Below the pieces are notes generated by a model. That model saw nothing but the letters and a program-made list of their open reading frames with translations, searched no databases and was not told the DNA's origin. The position numbers and the translations under genes are program-made. Positions 42,546 through 54,790 of a stretch of DNA of 64,000 bases are shown here, one piece after another (position 1 is the stretch's first letter; the number at the start of each line of letters is the position of its first letter). This DNA comes from Chelydra serpentina. Lineage: Eukaryota; Chordata; Testudines; Chelydridae. The stretch lies in the NCBI GenBank assembly GCA_037349315.1, contig JBAIAC010000006.1:17767501-17831500 (forward strand). The letters run 5' to 3'.

Positions 42546-43689
42546 CTAAATGCACACATCCCACTCTGGAACAACAGGAATTTTAATTTTTCACTGCAAC
42601 ATTAATTAGGGAAGGAGGAGAAGCTTGAAAATAACAAAAATGTGTATTTAGTTTTCTCCATTTCCACACTGTTCACAAGCCCAGGCTGTTTGTGTTATAT
42701 AGCTTAAGTAAAATTCAGTTTAGGGAAAATACAAATGAATGAATAAATACATGTATAAGGTACTGGACTGGCAATAGGAATCAAGTAAAATAAAATCCCA
42801 GAAGTCCAAGTGTGAATAAAGCACTGTCAGTAGGTTGACATCCTTCAGTAGTTTCCTAGACCCCTTTGCAGTTAAGCAAACCAGAAATGAACATTTTGCC
42901 ACACTCAGCAGAAAAACAAACAAGCATGTAAAAAAGTAGCTGACGTAGAATCTTTGCTTTGGAAAAAGGTTTCCCATACCACCCAGGGAAAGTTTTTAAA
43001 AATTATTGATGTTTTTAATAAATAAAGCAGCGGTCAGAATGATCTTCTCACACTCAAAAGCTCATCTGTAGCTGTGGGTTCATAGCAGAGCCAATTTTAT
43101 CCAAAGTCCAAGATAGGTTTGTTAAGGTTCATCAAGCTTTTTTATAAACTTTGACTGAGCTCTGAGCCACTTGCAGATGCCGAGGAGAAATATAGGTAGA
43201 ATTCTGAAGAGGCTGGACAAAGAAAAAAGCACAGAGGTTTGTTTAGTCTTTACACAAAAGGCGGCAACATTTTTATCCATGTCAGGTGGATTTTATTTTG
43301 AGATTTTAGGGGTTCAATTCATTCAAACCTGGAATACTAAGAGGAAAAAAAAATTATCAGGGTCTGAATTCTCCCAAACCAAAAAAAAACAAAACAGGTT
43401 TGTTCAAAACCCTTGGGAGCTGAAACCATCAAGTTTTGCAGAGTGTTGGTGGCAATAGGCTAAATCTCCCCACGGTTCTCTCCCCCTTAAAGTGAATAAG
43501 AGATTGAGTATAGGAGGCAAATGATGAGGCTGCAGCTCCAAACATTTGAAATCTGGCAGAATCCTCCACTGCTGTTGGATGGTCAGATATCAACAATGGC
43601 CAGGGTATTAGGTTTTGGTTTATTTTGTTTATATTTTCCTTCTTCCAACTACATCTGGCCAGGGGGTTGACACTGTTTCTTTCACATGC
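42546..43689. other. AT-rich unique DNA, no gene recognised
   Basis: Nothing recognised. Confidence 0.5.
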
Positions 43690-43930
43690 AGATCATGATA
43701 TCATCCATGCTTCTGTCACCACCAGGTCAGGTTACTGAAATGTGCTCTACATGTGGCTAACCTGTAAATACATACAGAAACAGAAGCTGTGAGAATTCAG
43801 CGGCCAGTTTTTAAGCAGTGCATCTCACCATGACCACAATTCCCTGGTGCTAGCTTCCTATTGGTTTATAGGTGGAGCTTAAGGTGTTAGTTTTAACATA
43901 GAAAGCCCTAAATAGGCCGGTAACTGCCTC
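43690..43930 (+). repeat. Very old LINE remnant (L2/CR1 group)
   Basis: Around 43735-43925, CAGGTTACTGAAATGTGCTC, TACATGTGGCTAACCT and then TTTTAACATAGAAAGCCCTAA follow the stretch just after the reverse transcriptase in L2-like LINEs (meaning roughly ..CNALY.GLP.. and ..YKALN..). Many stops are present. The assignment is tentative. Confidence 0.4.
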
Positions 43931-45125
43931 AGTTGAGATGCCCAAGCTAAAACTTCCTTGTTTTACTATACAAGGGAGCTGCTAGCAGGATATTCTCAGC
44001 AAGGGCCCATTAACTTGGAACCTGCTCCCTATTTTGGTCCAAGATAACTTGTCTTCTGCACTTTTAGGGCATGCTGAGAAGATCATCCAGTCTCCCACCC
44101 TTTCAGGGAGTAGTGATAATCATCAGGGTGGAGAGTTGTGTTATTTGGTCATTTTTGGCAAAAGGGTTGTATGAAGTTGCTTGATTTGTGCATCATAAGA
44201 ATTGCATTTTATGCATATTTCTCCATAATCAGAGAGGCCCTAAACTTTTCTACACACTGAAATAAGTAAATGCTCTATTAAAAGCAGGACTAATGTTGTC
44301 TGGGTTTAAGACGTTTTTGATCCCTGATCAAAGAAGCAACTGAGTTCTCTACCTGGGGATGGAGAAAGAAGGAGGCTATGTCACGTGGGGGCTGGAGTCA
44401 GTCAATAACTTATATTTCATGGCGAGGAAAAATTACTCACAGGTGATTAAAAAAAAAAAAAAAGACATCTGGATAAATTGGATACAGCCAAACAAAGTGG
44501 TCTGTGACATGCTGTAATTAAAGCAGACAGTTAAGCATTTGAAAGGTAACTATTAATCACAACTTAAAGGATCTTCTTCCTTCCCTAGCCCATCTCTTGT
44601 AAAATGCAGGGCTGCAAATGTTCACCAACATTGAGTGGATTTATCTTCCCTTTTCTGTTTTCCAAAACAGTTTTCAGGTGCTGCGCTGGACTGAAGGGGT
44701 TGACAAATGAGTCTGGTGGGTAAAATATCTCTGCACATACTAGCAAGAGGTCATGATACTGACCAGGAAAACAATCAGAGAAGGGACTTGCTTTTGAGGG
44801 AAGTAAGATTTTCCTTTTTTCTCTGAACTAAGCTAAGGAAAGCCTGCCCCACTAGGTTTTGTGTTCAGATTACCTTCTGTATCAAGATAAGGTAGATTAT
44901 GCAAACCACTTATTTTGTTTTAAGACCATTTTCTCTATATTGTAAGGGCAATTGCATGCAGATGGCCTCAAAGAGGTCTGAACCCCTCAACCTATTGAGA
45001 AATGTGCTAGAGCATCTGGTATCTAAACCCTCACTTGGTTTGTTGCCAGGGGTGAGGTGAGGCAAACCAAGGGGAAAAGCCTAAGAACAAGGAGGAAACA
45101 TGAGTCGACAAGGGTTTAAGTGACA
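43931..45125. other. Unique DNA, no gene recognised
   Basis: An A15 run is at about 44449-44463. Nothing else was recognised. Confidence 0.5.
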
Positions 45126-45133
45126 GGCAGTAT

Positions 45134-45256
45134 TAGGGTGACCAGATGTCCCGATTTTATAGGGACAGTCCTGATTTTGGGGTATTTTTCTTATATAGGC
45201 TCCTTTTACCCCCCACCCCAGTCCCGATTTTTCACACTTGCTGTCTGGTCACCCTA
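45134..45256. mobile_element. 123-bp MITE (TAGGGTGACCAG family), copy B
   Basis: Seen: ends TAGGGTGACCAGATGTCCCG and CTGTCTGGTCACCCTA, and a perfect 8-bp duplication GGCAGTAT (45126-45133, 45257-45264). It is identical in length to copy A at 6329 and inverted relative to it. Confidence 0.92.
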
Positions 45257-45589
45257 GGCAGTATCCATTATTCTTCCTTATATGCAACATGGGCAGCTGT
45301 GATGTGTCTGTTTCCTACGTTGAGTGGATGGGAAAGATTCTGTGCCTCTCCCACAAAATCCAAACTACCATAAGTTGCCCAAAACAAAAGTTATTTTACT
45401 TAACCCTTGTCTGTAAAACTAGGAGTTGGTCCAACATGACTCTCTCTTCATGGATGGGTTTCAATGTGTGCTGACTTCCACCCATTGTAGGCCTGAGACC
45501 CCATATTAAACCAGCCTTGGGTGAAACTCAGGGAGTTCACCACTAAAACTGAAAAAAGGAATGTTTGCTACTGATAAAGCACCCCCACC

Positions 45590-46395
45590 TCAGGCATGTC
45601 CCTCACAAGAGTTATAACCATCAAAGTTGTAAAGATGCTGGGAAATTAGGGAGGATACAGAAAGAGACTCAACAAATGGTAAAATAAGCTGTAACCAGCA
45701 TTTTATGCTGACCAGCTGCACAAATAGAGAAAGTCACAATTAAGTTACAAATAGGGCATGAAAGATAAAATAAAGAACTTGGGAAGGAAGGAGGATACCT
45801 AGGTGCCAGTGCGTAATTGGTTAATTTTTTTGTTATTTAGGAGTGTGGGATAATGTGATAGGTTTAGTAAATTTGAAGGAGGGAGTTAGTTTTACCTATA
45901 TAATGTAAAAGAAAAACAAGGCTCTTTGGGAACCATTTCCAGACTGCGGTTCAACATCAAGCTGCTGGAACTCTGACCCCTCTGCATGACCGTGACATGC
46001 AGAGGCATCGCCAGGAACACCCAGATGAATGAATCCTGACTGGCCATCGGATGAAATCTGTCTGTATATTGGCAGTGGTGAGCATAGGAGATTTGCTTGG
46101 TATACGTATTGTGTGTGTGTTGCTAATAAACAGATGTTTAGAGCACAACTGTGTAAGGCTCTTTCACTGGGAAAAGGTTCTGTAGACCCCTAGAGCCCTG
46201 AGCCCCGAGGGAAAGGGCAGGTAATTAAATTGACCAGGTTTTCTCCTGACCCCTGTGGGTAAGGATAGATGCCTTACACCCTGAGCCCTCAGAAGGGAAA
46301 GGGTGGGGGTGCCTACATTGATTGGGTCACGCTTTGAGCCCCTGGTAGGGTATAGGCGGAGTGCCCTAAATTGAGCAGGTAACACGACTGCGTCT
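45590..46395 (+). mobile_element. LTR-like segment with TATA and poly-A signals
   Basis: Seen: a TATA-like CTATATAATG at 45896-45905 and a poly-A signal GCTAATAAACAG at 46122-46133, then a GC-richer tail of GAGCCCTGAGCCC / ACACCCTGAGCCCTC / TTTGAGCCCCTGGTAGGG partial repeats spaced about 80 bp. The layout is that of an LTR, with no internal coding beside it. The ends are not fixed. Confidence 0.35.
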
Positions 46396-49300
46396 TTCAC
46401 ACATCTCTCTCTGCTTCTCCCTTTCTCTGTTTATTCCTGTCCTTGTTCTTTTCTGCTCAAGACACTCAACTGAAAGCACATTCAGCTTATTACCCATCAA
46501 TTTTAAAGCAGAAAACAATATTTTGAAAGGTGATCCTCTCATTAATGTCTTGCTGTCCACACCTATTGCTCTGCTAATGGGGTGAGAAAACCAGAGGTCA
46601 AAATTCAGCTTGACCACGAAAATACTGTTCTAGCTTTAGACTCTACTATAGTACAAAGGGGGGAGGGCAGGGACTGAAAACTGAATTTCTAACATTGAAT
46701 TTCTCTTTTCCTTAAGTCAGCATCAAAGTTTTAGAAAGTAGTTCTCACAAAATGCACCTTAGATTAGATCATATTTACAAATTCACCTTGCACAGGCTAT
46801 TACCAATCAATTGTACTTTCCACTTGCCTCATATAAACTAGTAGCATGTAAAAACCATACTGATCACCTCCCTTCTCCTTCCCCACCAGTCTCAAGATTA
46901 AAATGTCACCTTTCCTCAGATGATATTCTTTAAAAAAGAGCAGAGTTTAATTCACATCAGTGTGATATATCCATTAAGCCACAAACAAAATTAAAATGGA
47001 ATTTTGCTCCATGGAATGAGGACAGTGAGCCTATAAACCTCTCACTGTCCTGGTTCACAGTTCTTTTATGGCATTCTGGTGGTGTAAAGAGAGAAGAATC
47101 AATCCACTGAGAATGTCCTCCATCCTCTGTAGAGTCTTCATGCCAGCTTGGCTTGCCAGAGGTATGGTTGAGTGCATTGCACTTTGGGCCTTGGGAAAAC
47201 AGAGAATACCCAAAGAGGGGATGGGAAGCAGAGCATAAAACAGAGTAGCCCTGAAGCGGTATACAACTCTCTGGGCAGGGATGATACTCATTGTAAAGCT
47301 CAAAATTTTGATTAAAAGGTTATTTTTAATTAAATTCTATAGGACATTTCCACGGGGGTTATGCTATACAACAATATAATTTACTTTTAATCATTTGCAT
47401 CATGTAATTTTTCACTTCACCTAGTTTGGTAAGTGAAACTAGATTGTAGAGTTTCATTTTTGTTCAGTATTACTTCCTGATTCTCATGTAAGAGCACAGT
47501 GCTATGTCTGGGTTTCCACCACTTCACGAGACTGTCTATATAAAGACTATTTTCCCTTTTAAAAAGTTAAAATTCATAAAACATTTCTATTCCTCTATTA
47601 GGTTTTATGAAACCCCATTTTAAATAATTAAAAATGACAACCCCACATTTAGATCTTAAATGACTTAATGCTGTCCTCTGTAGCAGCTTCGAAAAAAGAC
47701 ATTTGGAAATAGCAGTTAGAAACAGCAGGATGTCACCCCAGGTAAGAACTTTGTCTGATCAGGTTAACACAATTTTGATACACTCCCTCTTTTCTCAATA
47801 CTTTCTAGGGTCTTCCAAAGATATCAAGAATAAAGATTTTAAAAAAAAAATTGTCACCATCCATAAAGACATCTAACAGCTGAAAAGGATGCATCTTATC
47901 AGAGCATGTCAGCCTGGAAAATAACAAAAGGAAGAACGTGGCAAAAGGGAAAAAAAATCCCTTGGCAATAGCAGCATCTTTCAGCTCACAACTTCAAAAA
48001 CCTCTAGAACAACATGAAAACCCCCACAGAAAATGAATTGTCACTAAAATCCAGGGATAATGTTACACAGGCAACTCAAACAAAACTGAAGGTGAATTTA
48101 GTAAAAGGGTAAAGAGAACTGTATCAGCTAAAGCATTGATGAAATGATGCTTCTATGTCTGATGCATTTCAATACATTCTTCAGACACTGATTTGTTTCC
48201 TCTTTACACACGTTTTAGAAAGTGAGGGTCAGATTGCAAACTCCTTACTCACATTTATGAGAAAAACTGCTCACCAGTCATCCCACTGAAGTCCCTGAGG
48301 AAGTGGAGACTGCTATGTGAGCCTCAGGTTCAATGAAGTACAGAGTTGTTAATTAGGATCTCATTCCTTAGGCTACATGTCTTTATATGCTACAACTGAG
48401 AATTAATTTTTATTATGGCTGCACAAAGACTGAGGCAGGTTACCGTGCCATAGAAATTGATCCCAAGTGAGTGAGTTTGGGAATAATACTTGCTTTTGTT
48501 ACCTCGTTTTGACTACTTAAATTTGCTATCATGTTTACTCAACTTTCCTTTAGTTGCCTTCTGGCTAATAATTTACTGGTTGTAGAACCATGATTAGTGC
48601 AGGCTTCCAGTTATCTAGTACTGCTAAGGCCTTAGCATTTTCCTCTTTATAGCCCATCTCCTGAAATAAAATGGAGAACAGCCTGAGTAACAGGGGTTGC
48701 TCTGAGGTAATTGTGCTGAAGCTCACTAGGACTGATGGAAACATCCCTTAGCTCCCCCATGTATTTGATGGCCTTAAAATCCTTGTGGTAGCACACAGCT
48801 GGCTGGCTTCTTTCTTTAGCAAGAGGGTCACAGTTACAGGGCAAGCTCTGCCATAGGCCCTGTTTAGTCCTTCTCGAGTGTGCCCCTTGGATGATAGGCC
48901 TGGCTTCCTGTGCCCCTCTCAAGAATGGAACCTTATGGTCCAACCACTCTGGGATTTTATCCCTGGGCTGCAGCTCCCCACCCATCTTAACCCAACAGAC
49001 GGGGGCCAAATGCTGCTGGGTACACCTCTTTCCTTGGTGAACATGTGACTGCAACTGGTTAAAGGGATTCAAAAACAGAGTATTCAAAACAAAGCATCAT
49101 AAATAGTCACCCCAGGGTACACAGCTGGCACAGCAAAGCATAAAAACATTAAAGGAAATAAACACATATTTCCCCTTATCTAAACCTTCATCTTTTCTTG
49201 CAAGCTTTGGTAAATCCCATTCAGTTCAGTTACTTCCACCTCTAGGCTAGGGAAGCAGGCTGCAGTTTCTGTGTCTCTTTTTGCCAGACTCGTCTCTGGC

Positions 49301-50014
49301 TGCTGCTGACAACCCACTCAATCCCCCTTCTTCTCTAATCCAGCATCTTTAACATGTTAGCATCCCCTTTGATCCTGACCTAGACTCAGGCTTGGGAAGA
49401 GTAAACCTTACTAGGCTGGCCAGACAGGGGGTATTCCTCGATTAATAGCTTCCCCATTGTTTCCTCAAGGCCTGTTGCTATTTCTCTTGAACTGTACCTC
49501 AACTTTGCCATTGTTTATTTCCCCTAACAACCTACTTTTGATTTGACTCCTTGCAATCAGACAGGATAATATCAAAAGGAAAACATATTTTATAAAACTA
49601 AATTTCCCTCATTCTCTTCAAAGAATTTGGCTCCTCTAAATCACATTGTATGCAACCTGACTGGCCACACCCACAACATGTCCACATCCCCCTCCGCATC
49701 ATAGTGCTTAGAGGCAACACAGAAGACTCATCTTCCCTGTGAGCGGAGACATGCCTCTGTGAGCTCTCCGCTGCCTGAGCACCAGAAACATGGGAATTCC
49801 ATACACTGCCATGACAACTCACCTGGGATTTGTCTCTAAACCAGTTTTTTCCTGGTCTATCTCACACTTGGTTTGTTGATGGATGGCCTCAGATATCTAT
49901 ATAGACTGCTATAAAATGATGAACTGAAAATATAAAGAATGCCCCCTCCCCTCCAAAAAAACCATAGTCTTTATTAAGAAATCTGATTACCTAGCTAGCT
50001 ACCTATTTATATAG
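46396..50014. other. Unique DNA, no gene recognised
   Basis: The longest frame is 146 codons on the minus strand at 48647-49087. It has no recognisable domain or signal, and lies in GC-richer DNA (48650-49600) that resembles an old LTR-type repeat in texture. I cannot assign it. Confidence 0.45.
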
Positions 50015-50112
50015 TTCACGTCATCATACTGTCTGAGCACCTCACAATCATTACTTTAATTTATCCTGCAAGATATCTGTGAGGGAGGGAAGTACTATTG
50101 CCATTGTACAAA
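50015..50112 (-). repeat. MIR fragment
   Basis: TCATACTGTCTGAGCACCTC, ACAATCATTACTTTAATTTA and CTGTGAGGGAGGGAAGTACT follow the complement of a MIR body. Confidence 0.5.
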
Positions 50113-51728
50113 ACTCTGCTTGCTTTTAGAATTCTTCTGTATCCCGATTATACCTTACATGCGTTCTTATGCTAGGCTCCAAGACCCTGACCCTCTAACT
50201 CCAGCCAAAGTGGTCAGACTGTCGTATCCTTATGGAGCCAGCTGAAGGATTAGCATGCGGTTTGGAACAAATCCCAAAACTAGGAGAGTTTTGCCTGGCC
50301 TCAGATTTCATAACAAAAATTGTGCACAGCACAAGTGTTCTGCTTCTATTTACATCCTTATTACTGATGCAAAGTACAATGGAGCAAAATAGTTAATTAC
50401 AATAAATTTGAGGAAGTAACAAAAATTACATAAGCTCTGATTTTACTCTATTATAGTTCTGAAAAATATATAACAGCTGTCATAGCTCAACAGCAGTCTT
50501 AGCTCAGCATGTGTTCCATACATAAGACAGGGCATTACCATCTTCAAGAAAGAAAAAAAAAGAACAATGCTACATTTCTAACCTGTAGATATTTCCCCCC
50601 CAAGAAAATAGGACAATCTCATTTAAACCCTGAAGTTTGTGGGAAAGAAAATCCTTTTGTTTTAATTTTACTATTGCCAACACTTGTGATACTTGGTGTT
50701 TTTCTGGGAACTATTTGAAGCCATGAGCGTAATCCAGTGGGTCTGGCCACCAGCTCAGGGTGGAAAACAGTGAGCCACACCCAACTCTGTTTTAGCCTTC
50801 CAGGCAGGCACTTAATTCTCTTACATAAATTGGGGGGGGGGGGGGAAGGAAGAGAGAGAAAAGATGGAAAAAGGAACAAAAGTGATTGTCCTAACCTGGA
50901 TTGATCCTGCAGGGTTCTCTATCCACCAGTAGCTTAAGGTCATAGCCCCTCTTTAGCTTCAGGGGGATCACAGAGCTGGCCAGCCCCATTACAGCCTTCT
51001 ACTACTGCTCATAGAAATAACTGTCTCTCCTATTCTCCATTATAGAACTTGGGTCTTTACTTATATCTTCCAGCTGGAATCAGAGCAATCATTAGTTGCT
51101 ACTTACCTGAATCCTCTGATTCCCAACACCTGCCTACTGGGCTTCTCCTTAGGCCAGGGCTTTCTGCTCCCTGGCTCTGCCGGCCCTTAAAAGAGCAGAC
51201 TGCCCTGCTGCAATGAGAATCTCACATTTATTTAAAAGAAAATGTTCGCCTCTAGTCGTTGTGGGTGAGAAGAAAATCAGGAAAACTTGAACCCTAGCAG
51301 CTCAAACAGCTGTAAGCAAATAAAAAAAAAACCCACATTTGTTGTTTTCAAAAATCTCATGATTTTTAAGCCAGTTGCCCAGACCTTGTCACACCAAGGG
51401 CTTTGTTGCCAATTTGACAGGGGTCTGAAGTGTAGCAATTTACACTTCATATAAACTATATGTAGCATATAAACTAACATTTGTATCGTCTCTGATATTT
51501 GATTGCACTTGTATCTTCCACAATACAGTAACAGTAATGTGCTTCTCTAGTCATAAAAACCTGCAGCTGACCAGCTCTGTCTTCACCCTGCAAAGAGAGA
51601 GCAGGGAAAGGACACGTTTTAGGATTCCATTGGCCACATTCAATCATAGTGATAGGCAATCAGAGGCAGGGCAAGTAAATAAGCAATGCACAATATGCCT
51701 CAGTTGCTACCTTTCTTTTAACTACAGT
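50113..51728. other. Unique DNA with a poly-G run
   Basis: A G14 run is at about 50832-50845. No gene was recognised. Confidence 0.5.
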
Positions 51729-51736
51729 GTATGGCA

Positions 51737-51886
51737 ATGTTCCCTCTAATTTTTGACAGGCCGCGTGCGCAAAAAATTTCTTCTGTGCAAATTGTTGTGC
51801 TTCTGTGCAAATTTTTGTGCGCGCAGTGTTTCGCTGTGTGCGCAAGGTTTAGGATCTGTGTGCACGCGCACAGCTTAGAGGGAACA
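51737..51886. mobile_element. 150-bp MITE with TGTTCCCTCTAA ends
   Basis: Seen: inverted ends ATGTTCCCTCTAATTTTT and CTTAGAGGGAACA, flanks GTATGGCA (51729-51736) and GTATGGCC (51887-51894), 7 of 8 matching. The interior is a repetitive GTGCGCAAAAAA/TGTGCAAATT sequence rich in GCGC. Confidence 0.85.
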
Positions 51887-51894
51887 GTATGGCC

Positions 51895-52243
51895 CCGCAG
51901 CCATTGGATGGCTGATTGGAGAGAACTAGGAGATGATAGGGGAGGTTAAGACCTGCCTGAACCACAAACAACTTGCATTTGCCTAAGTCATTCTAAGACA
52001 GCCCAATTCTAAAAGGAAGGTTGTGTGCGCCTAGATGCCACATCTCATCCCCCCTTATTTGTACACACTAGTTCTTCATCACACATATGCTGTCCAGCCA
52101 CTGACTTTGCAAATCCTACATTCTTGTGCCCTAGAATAAGTGTTCATATGGGCAGCTGCATATATATAAGCTTTTGGAAATTTAGGCTTGATTAAGTTAT
52201 CACACCATACAAGTTTCATGATACCTTCCTCATCATCCGGACA
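51895..52243. other. Unique DNA, no gene recognised
   Basis: Nothing recognised. Confidence 0.5.
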
Positions 52244-52315
52244 TTCTATGGCCCATATTATGCAGGAGGTCAGACTAGATGTTCATAATGGTTCCTTCTG
52301 GCCTTAAACATCTAT
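52244..52315 (+). repeat. CR1 3'-end fragment
   Basis: TTATGCAGGAGGTCAGACTA, GATGTTCATAATGGTTCCTT and CTGGCCTTAAACATCTAT match the CR1 3' untranslated end. Confidence 0.75.
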
Positions 52316-53728
52316 TAAACAGATGGGGAGGAGCAGAAAAATGTATACTGGAAAGAAAGCCCTGCACTTTCCTTACTAGATTTGGCATCAAGAATATACT
52401 CTGGAAAATAGCTCTCAACAATGTATAAAGCAACCTAGCTACCAACAATAGAAAGTCGAAAGCAGGGGTTAGGCAGCAGAGTGCTAAAAGGATAGTGGCC
52501 CACTAAGATAAAGAGTTATAACCAATGTAGAACTGAGGATGATGCTATGGCTGCTGTAGTAAAGACAAAAATAAAAGATTCAGAATGAAATCAATGAAGC
52601 AGGAGTTCTGATAGCTTAGCAGTTTTCTCTGGCTTGGTAGAGCTAAAAGAGAAAAACCACTAGGGACAAAAGTAATATACTCATGCTACCCATAGGCAGA
52701 CGTCACAGCTGTTGGGTAAGACAAATAGAAGAAAGTCGTAGCTTCTGCCCATAGGGAAATGTAATGACCCAAGTTATGACCTGCCAAAGAGAATACCCCA
52801 CAGAAGAATAAGACAGAGCCACAAACCTGGGAAGTTATCTGAAGCTGAAATAGGGTCTGAACAAATTGCAAGTCAGAAATCAGCAGATGAGGAAGAGAGA
52901 GATAATTTAACAAACAAACACAGCCTGAAACAAGAAAAAGCCAACTGCATCTCACTGTTTGATTGGCCAAAGTTCACATATGGAACATAACATGTGACAG
53001 AACCAAAATGTATTCATGCGGGAAAAAGGTGAAATATTGCAGGGTTGCGTCATTCACCATCAATTGTCCCGAGGCCTCTGTTCTGTGAGTTTTTATTCCT
53101 GATGCAAATAAATACAATAAAAGGGAGAGGACACTACATTTATGTGGAACAAAGGTAGCTTTGGAACTAAATTGAGTGACAACCCCTGAAATGAAAGACA
53201 TAAGAAATATTTGAGAGTTATGAAAAGTACCTAGGCCAGTGGCTTCACCACAAAAAAAGAAAAGATCTCTGCTGTTAAGAGATAGAGTTTGGTGAAAGGA
53301 GGAGGTTGGGGGTGTAAGTGTGAGTGTGAGAGGGAATGAATGAGCACATTTTGATGCCTGGCAACTAGCCTGCATGATGAAAGATGAGCTCTATTATTTT
53401 CTGAGGATGAATGGACCTCAAGGACCTTTAGAAATGGGTGCACCCTTCTTCCTACAAATAACTCAAGTAATTTCTGTATTGCTTGCCAAGTACTCAGGAA
53501 GGACTATATCAGGTGACATACATGGACTTGTGTGCAGGATTTTTCCAGAGGTTAATGTAAAACTAAAGATAAATAAGTTTAAAATTAATATTTAAGATTA
53601 GTCCAACTTTCTGCAAGCAGTGGCAGACGTCGCAGAGTTCAGTAATTTTGTTCAGATAAGCACAATAAAGTTCTAAAGGTTAGCTGAATTTCTAGGACTT
53701 GCACTGCAGGAAAGGAAAAGAAAAAATG
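52316..53728. other. Unique DNA, no gene recognised
   Basis: Opposed minus frames at 52686-52970 and 52974-53375 have no domain features. No repeat was recognised. Confidence 0.5.
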
Positions 53729-54232
53729 CTATACTGGACCAGACCAGATCAATATTGCTTCTAGCCCAGTGCTATCTGAAAGTGACCAATGCCGGATGCT
53801 TCAGAAAAATATACCAACTCTCATAATGAGCATTTATAAAATAGCCCACAAAGGAAGTTTCTTTCTAACCCCATCAGTTAGAGATTTGCTTATGTGCATG
53901 AAGATTTATATCTCCCCCACCCTTTTTTTTTTTTTACGATCTATCTAATGTAACTGCAGATGTTTTTAGCATCCATGTAAATGTTCAACCCTTTTCTGAT
54001 TTCTTCTAAGTTTTTTGCCTCAAAGATATATTGTGGCTGTGAGTTGTACAGGTTAATTATTTGCTCTATAAAAAGTATTTCCTTTGATCAGTTGTAAATT
54101 AGTTGCCTCGGTAGTTTTTCCTCTGTCCTTTTATTATAACCTTTATTATAACAGGAGTGCCCAATTTACTGTCTCTATACCATGTTATTTTATATACCTC
54201 TGTCACATGCCCTACTATTTATCTCCTCTCAA
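53729..54232 (-). repeat. CR1 LINE fragment, 3' coding end and UTR
   Basis: GCTATACTGGACCAGACCAG, TCTAGCCCAGTGCTATCTG and AGTGACCAATGCCGGATGC are the complement of a CR1 3' UTR, followed by the coding end (TTGTACAGGTTAATTATTTG, TAAAAAGTATTTCCTTTGAT). It is decayed and interrupted by a T-rich patch near 53920. Confidence 0.65.
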
Positions 54233-54545
54233 AACAAAACAAATTCCTTAAAGTTAATATTTTGACATCAGGATACCTCAACCCTTGTACGAGAGAGAGG
54301 AAAGGCAGCTGTGAATTAATATGTATCTGAGATTTAATTTGAATCAGTGGAAATGTCAAAAGAGATTTATGTTCTGAAGCTAAAGGTGTGAACCTGATCT
54401 GGGATAAGTAGATTTTTAAACGATAAACAGAAGCACCATTCTTATGGCACTTTTCTCCCACCACAAAATAGGAATAATTCCTTTGGAAGTTAATGAGAGT
54501 TGTTAATCATACTCTATTGGAGGAGAATCAGGCCCTTAATCCATG

Positions 54546-54790
54546 ATTTTTCAAGGTATTTAGGGGTTGCTGTGCTCAGCAGTCTAAAGCCTAACTGATT
54601 TGGGAGCCTAAATCTCATTTTCAAAAGGGATTTAGTTATGTAGGAGTCAAAATCCCATTGGCACTGAATGGGATTTGGATTTAGGCATTTAGGATTTAAA
54701 TCCCTTTTGAAAATGAGAATTAGGCTCCTAAATTAGTTAGGTGTTGCAATGCTGAGTGCCGCAATGGCTAAATAGCTTTTAAAAAGCTCG
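54546..54790. mobile_element. Palindromic MITE
   Basis: Seen: ...GGGAGCCTAAATCTCATTTT CAAAAGGGATTTA... in the left half is complementary to ...TAAATCCCTTTTGAAAATGAG AATTAGGCTCC... in the right half, and GTGCTCAGCAGTC pairs with ATGCTGAGTGCC-type sequence further out. The axis is near 54664. No target duplication was found. Confidence 0.7.

Noticed and set aside
48647..49087. 146-codon minus-strand frame
   Set aside because: No recognisable motif, and the surrounding DNA has repeat-like texture. It may deserve a search but cannot be supported as a gene.
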